Origin: Thalassiosira profunda | Lineage: Eukaryota > Bacillariophyta > Thalassiosirophyceae > Thalassiosirales > Thalassiosiraceae | Length of the DNA stretch: 16,210 nt | Direction: 5' to 3' | NCBI GenBank assembly: GCA_036939355.1 | Contig: JALLAP010001386.1 | Coordinates: 1 to 16,210, forward strand | Shown: piece by piece, positions 15,385 to 16,210 of the stretch | Position numbering within the stretch: the first letter of the stretch is position 1 | Layout of the letters: the number at the start of each line of letters is the position of its first letter | Notes under the pieces: model-generated | What the model saw: the letters and a program-made list of their open reading frames with translations, nothing else | Databases searched by the model: none | Told to the model about the DNA's origin: nothing | Made by a program: the position numbers and the translations under genes

Positions 15385-16210
15385 ATGAGACGGCGGAGGC
15401 CAGCCGGCGAGGAGGGACGCAGCCATCAACATCAACGCAATCGTCGTGGCAGCGAGCGACGCCGGGCCGACGATTCTTACTATGGCCGTCGCCCGGGCGT
15501 CGATGCGGGCACGATCCCGCCCAGCGCTGCCGCCTGGATACCGCTTCTGAGCCGGCGCCTCGGCATCGAAACCAAACAACAGCGCGAGGTCCTGCTCGTC
15601 GCGTTGATGGTGTTTCTGCTAGCAGCGTGGTTTCTAACGCCCCTCGCCGATCACACCGCCGCCGCGGTGCTCTGTACAGTGCCCATTGATGCAGACGTGG
15701 ACCTCGGAAAAGAGGCGCTCCGGTCAATGGAGCAAAAATATCCACCCGCGGCCGATCGATGGGGGGTGCGACGGATCGGATCGGAGCTCGTGAGGGCGGC
15801 CGGCCATGTATCGCACCAAAACAATCTGTTCGAGAATGTGCGGCGATACGAGTGGGATTTCGGCGTCATCCGCGCCCCTCTCGTGAATGCGTTCGCGCTC
15901 CCGGGGGGCATCGTGCGCGTCACCGACGCCCTCCTGGATCACCTTGCGCTCACCGACGGGGAGCTCGCGGCGTTGATCGGACACGAGATGGGCCATGTCC
16001 TCCGCCGGCACACGCAGAAACGGGCCGTGAAAGGCCGTTTACTATCGACGATATGGGAGGCGTTGGTGTACGAAGATCATGACGGCCACGACGAATCGTT
16101 CGGAGAAGCCGTCGGCGAGATACTTTGGAATTCAGCATCCTACTTGGGAGAGCTGTCGTTCTCGCGGGCCGACGAATATCAGGCCGATGAGGCTGCTTGG
16201 GATCTACTGG
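15385..16210 (+). CDS. M48-family zinc metalloprotease, membrane-anchored (3' truncated)
   Basis: The frame runs off the right edge; 275 residues are visible. ATG 15385 is the first after in-frame stops at 15343-15348. A very basic Arg/Gln/His-rich N-tail (1-45) leads to a membrane segment (about 69-86, VLLVALMVFLLAAWFL). The peptidase domain follows: NAFALPGGIVRVTDALLDHL (about 168-187), then the zinc-binding H200-E-M-G-H204 with the preceding ELAALIG, then S260-R-A-D-E264-Y-Q-A-D268, which supplies the third zinc ligand (E264) as in the M48 consensus SRxxExxAD. The layout resembles OMA1/LoiP-type M48C proteases, which act in mitochondrial inner membrane or bacterial envelope quality control. 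Compartment is unproven: the basic N-tail would suit a mitochondrial presequence. The C-terminus lies outside. Confidence 0.9.
   Translation, partial: MRRRRPAGEEGRSHQHQRNRRGSERRRADDSYYGRRPGVDAGTIPPSAAAWIPLLSRRLGIETKQQREVLLVALMVFLLAAWFLTPLADHTAAAVLCTVPIDADVDLGKEALRSMEQKYPPAADRWGVRRIGSELVRAAGHVSHQNNLFENVRRYEWDFGVIRAPLVNAFALPGGIVRVTDALLDHLALTDGELAALIGHEMGHVLRRHTQKRAVKGRLLSTIWEALVYEDHDGHDESFGEAVGEILWNSASYLGELSFSRADEYQADEAAWDLL

Noticed and set aside
14711..15745. 344-aa minus-strand open frame and the 267-aa plus-strand frame at 14886-15689
   Set aside because: Both overlap the M48 coding region or its leader in other frames. They are low-complexity Pro/Arg/Ala text in GC-rich DNA with no domain.

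Overview
The window looks like nuclear DNA of a photosynthetic stramenopile, most likely a diatom. Genes are dense, on both strands, with few and very short GT-AG introns (79-98 nt). Several encode plainly eukaryotic proteins: PI-specific phospholipase C, exostosin, TVP23, and a DDX47/Rrp3-type helicase. One protein begins with a signal peptide followed by an ASAFAP-like motif, the plastid-targeting signature of algae with red-derived plastids. The genus cannot be fixed from the sequence alone.

Layout. The left part (1-11.4 kb) is gene-rich, with neighbours alternating between convergent and divergent. In order: the 3' end of a phospholipase C (+); a secreted serine hydrolase of the beta-lactamase-related family (-); an exostosin/GT47 Golgi glycosyltransferase (+); sulfotransferase-like gene A (-, three exons); a DEAD-box helicase (+), broken in this assembly by a 72-bp repeated segment around a single N; TVP23 (-); sulfotransferase-like gene B (+, two exons); an unrecognised 175-aa protein (-); and a plastid-targeted protein with one membrane segment (+).

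The right part (11.4-15.1 kb) is mostly non-coding and repeat-rich. It has a 220-bp inverted-repeat element, TACGTA palindromes, a foldback/MITE-like cluster built from GGTAGGTA motifs and a nested 138-bp palindrome, a TGCAACC minisatellite, and a dispersed 85-bp direct repeat. Two small GC3-rich reading frames there are possible genes. The window ends inside a membrane-anchored M48 metalloprotease (+), cut by the right edge.

How the genes relate. The exostosin, both sulfotransferases and TVP23 all point to the Golgi, so this may be a small neighbourhood for making and sulfating glycans. The two sulfotransferases are close paralogues in opposite orientation on either side of the helicase-TVP23 pair, and they differ by one intron. 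That inverted duplication with intron gain or loss, together with the foldback cluster, is the most interesting content.
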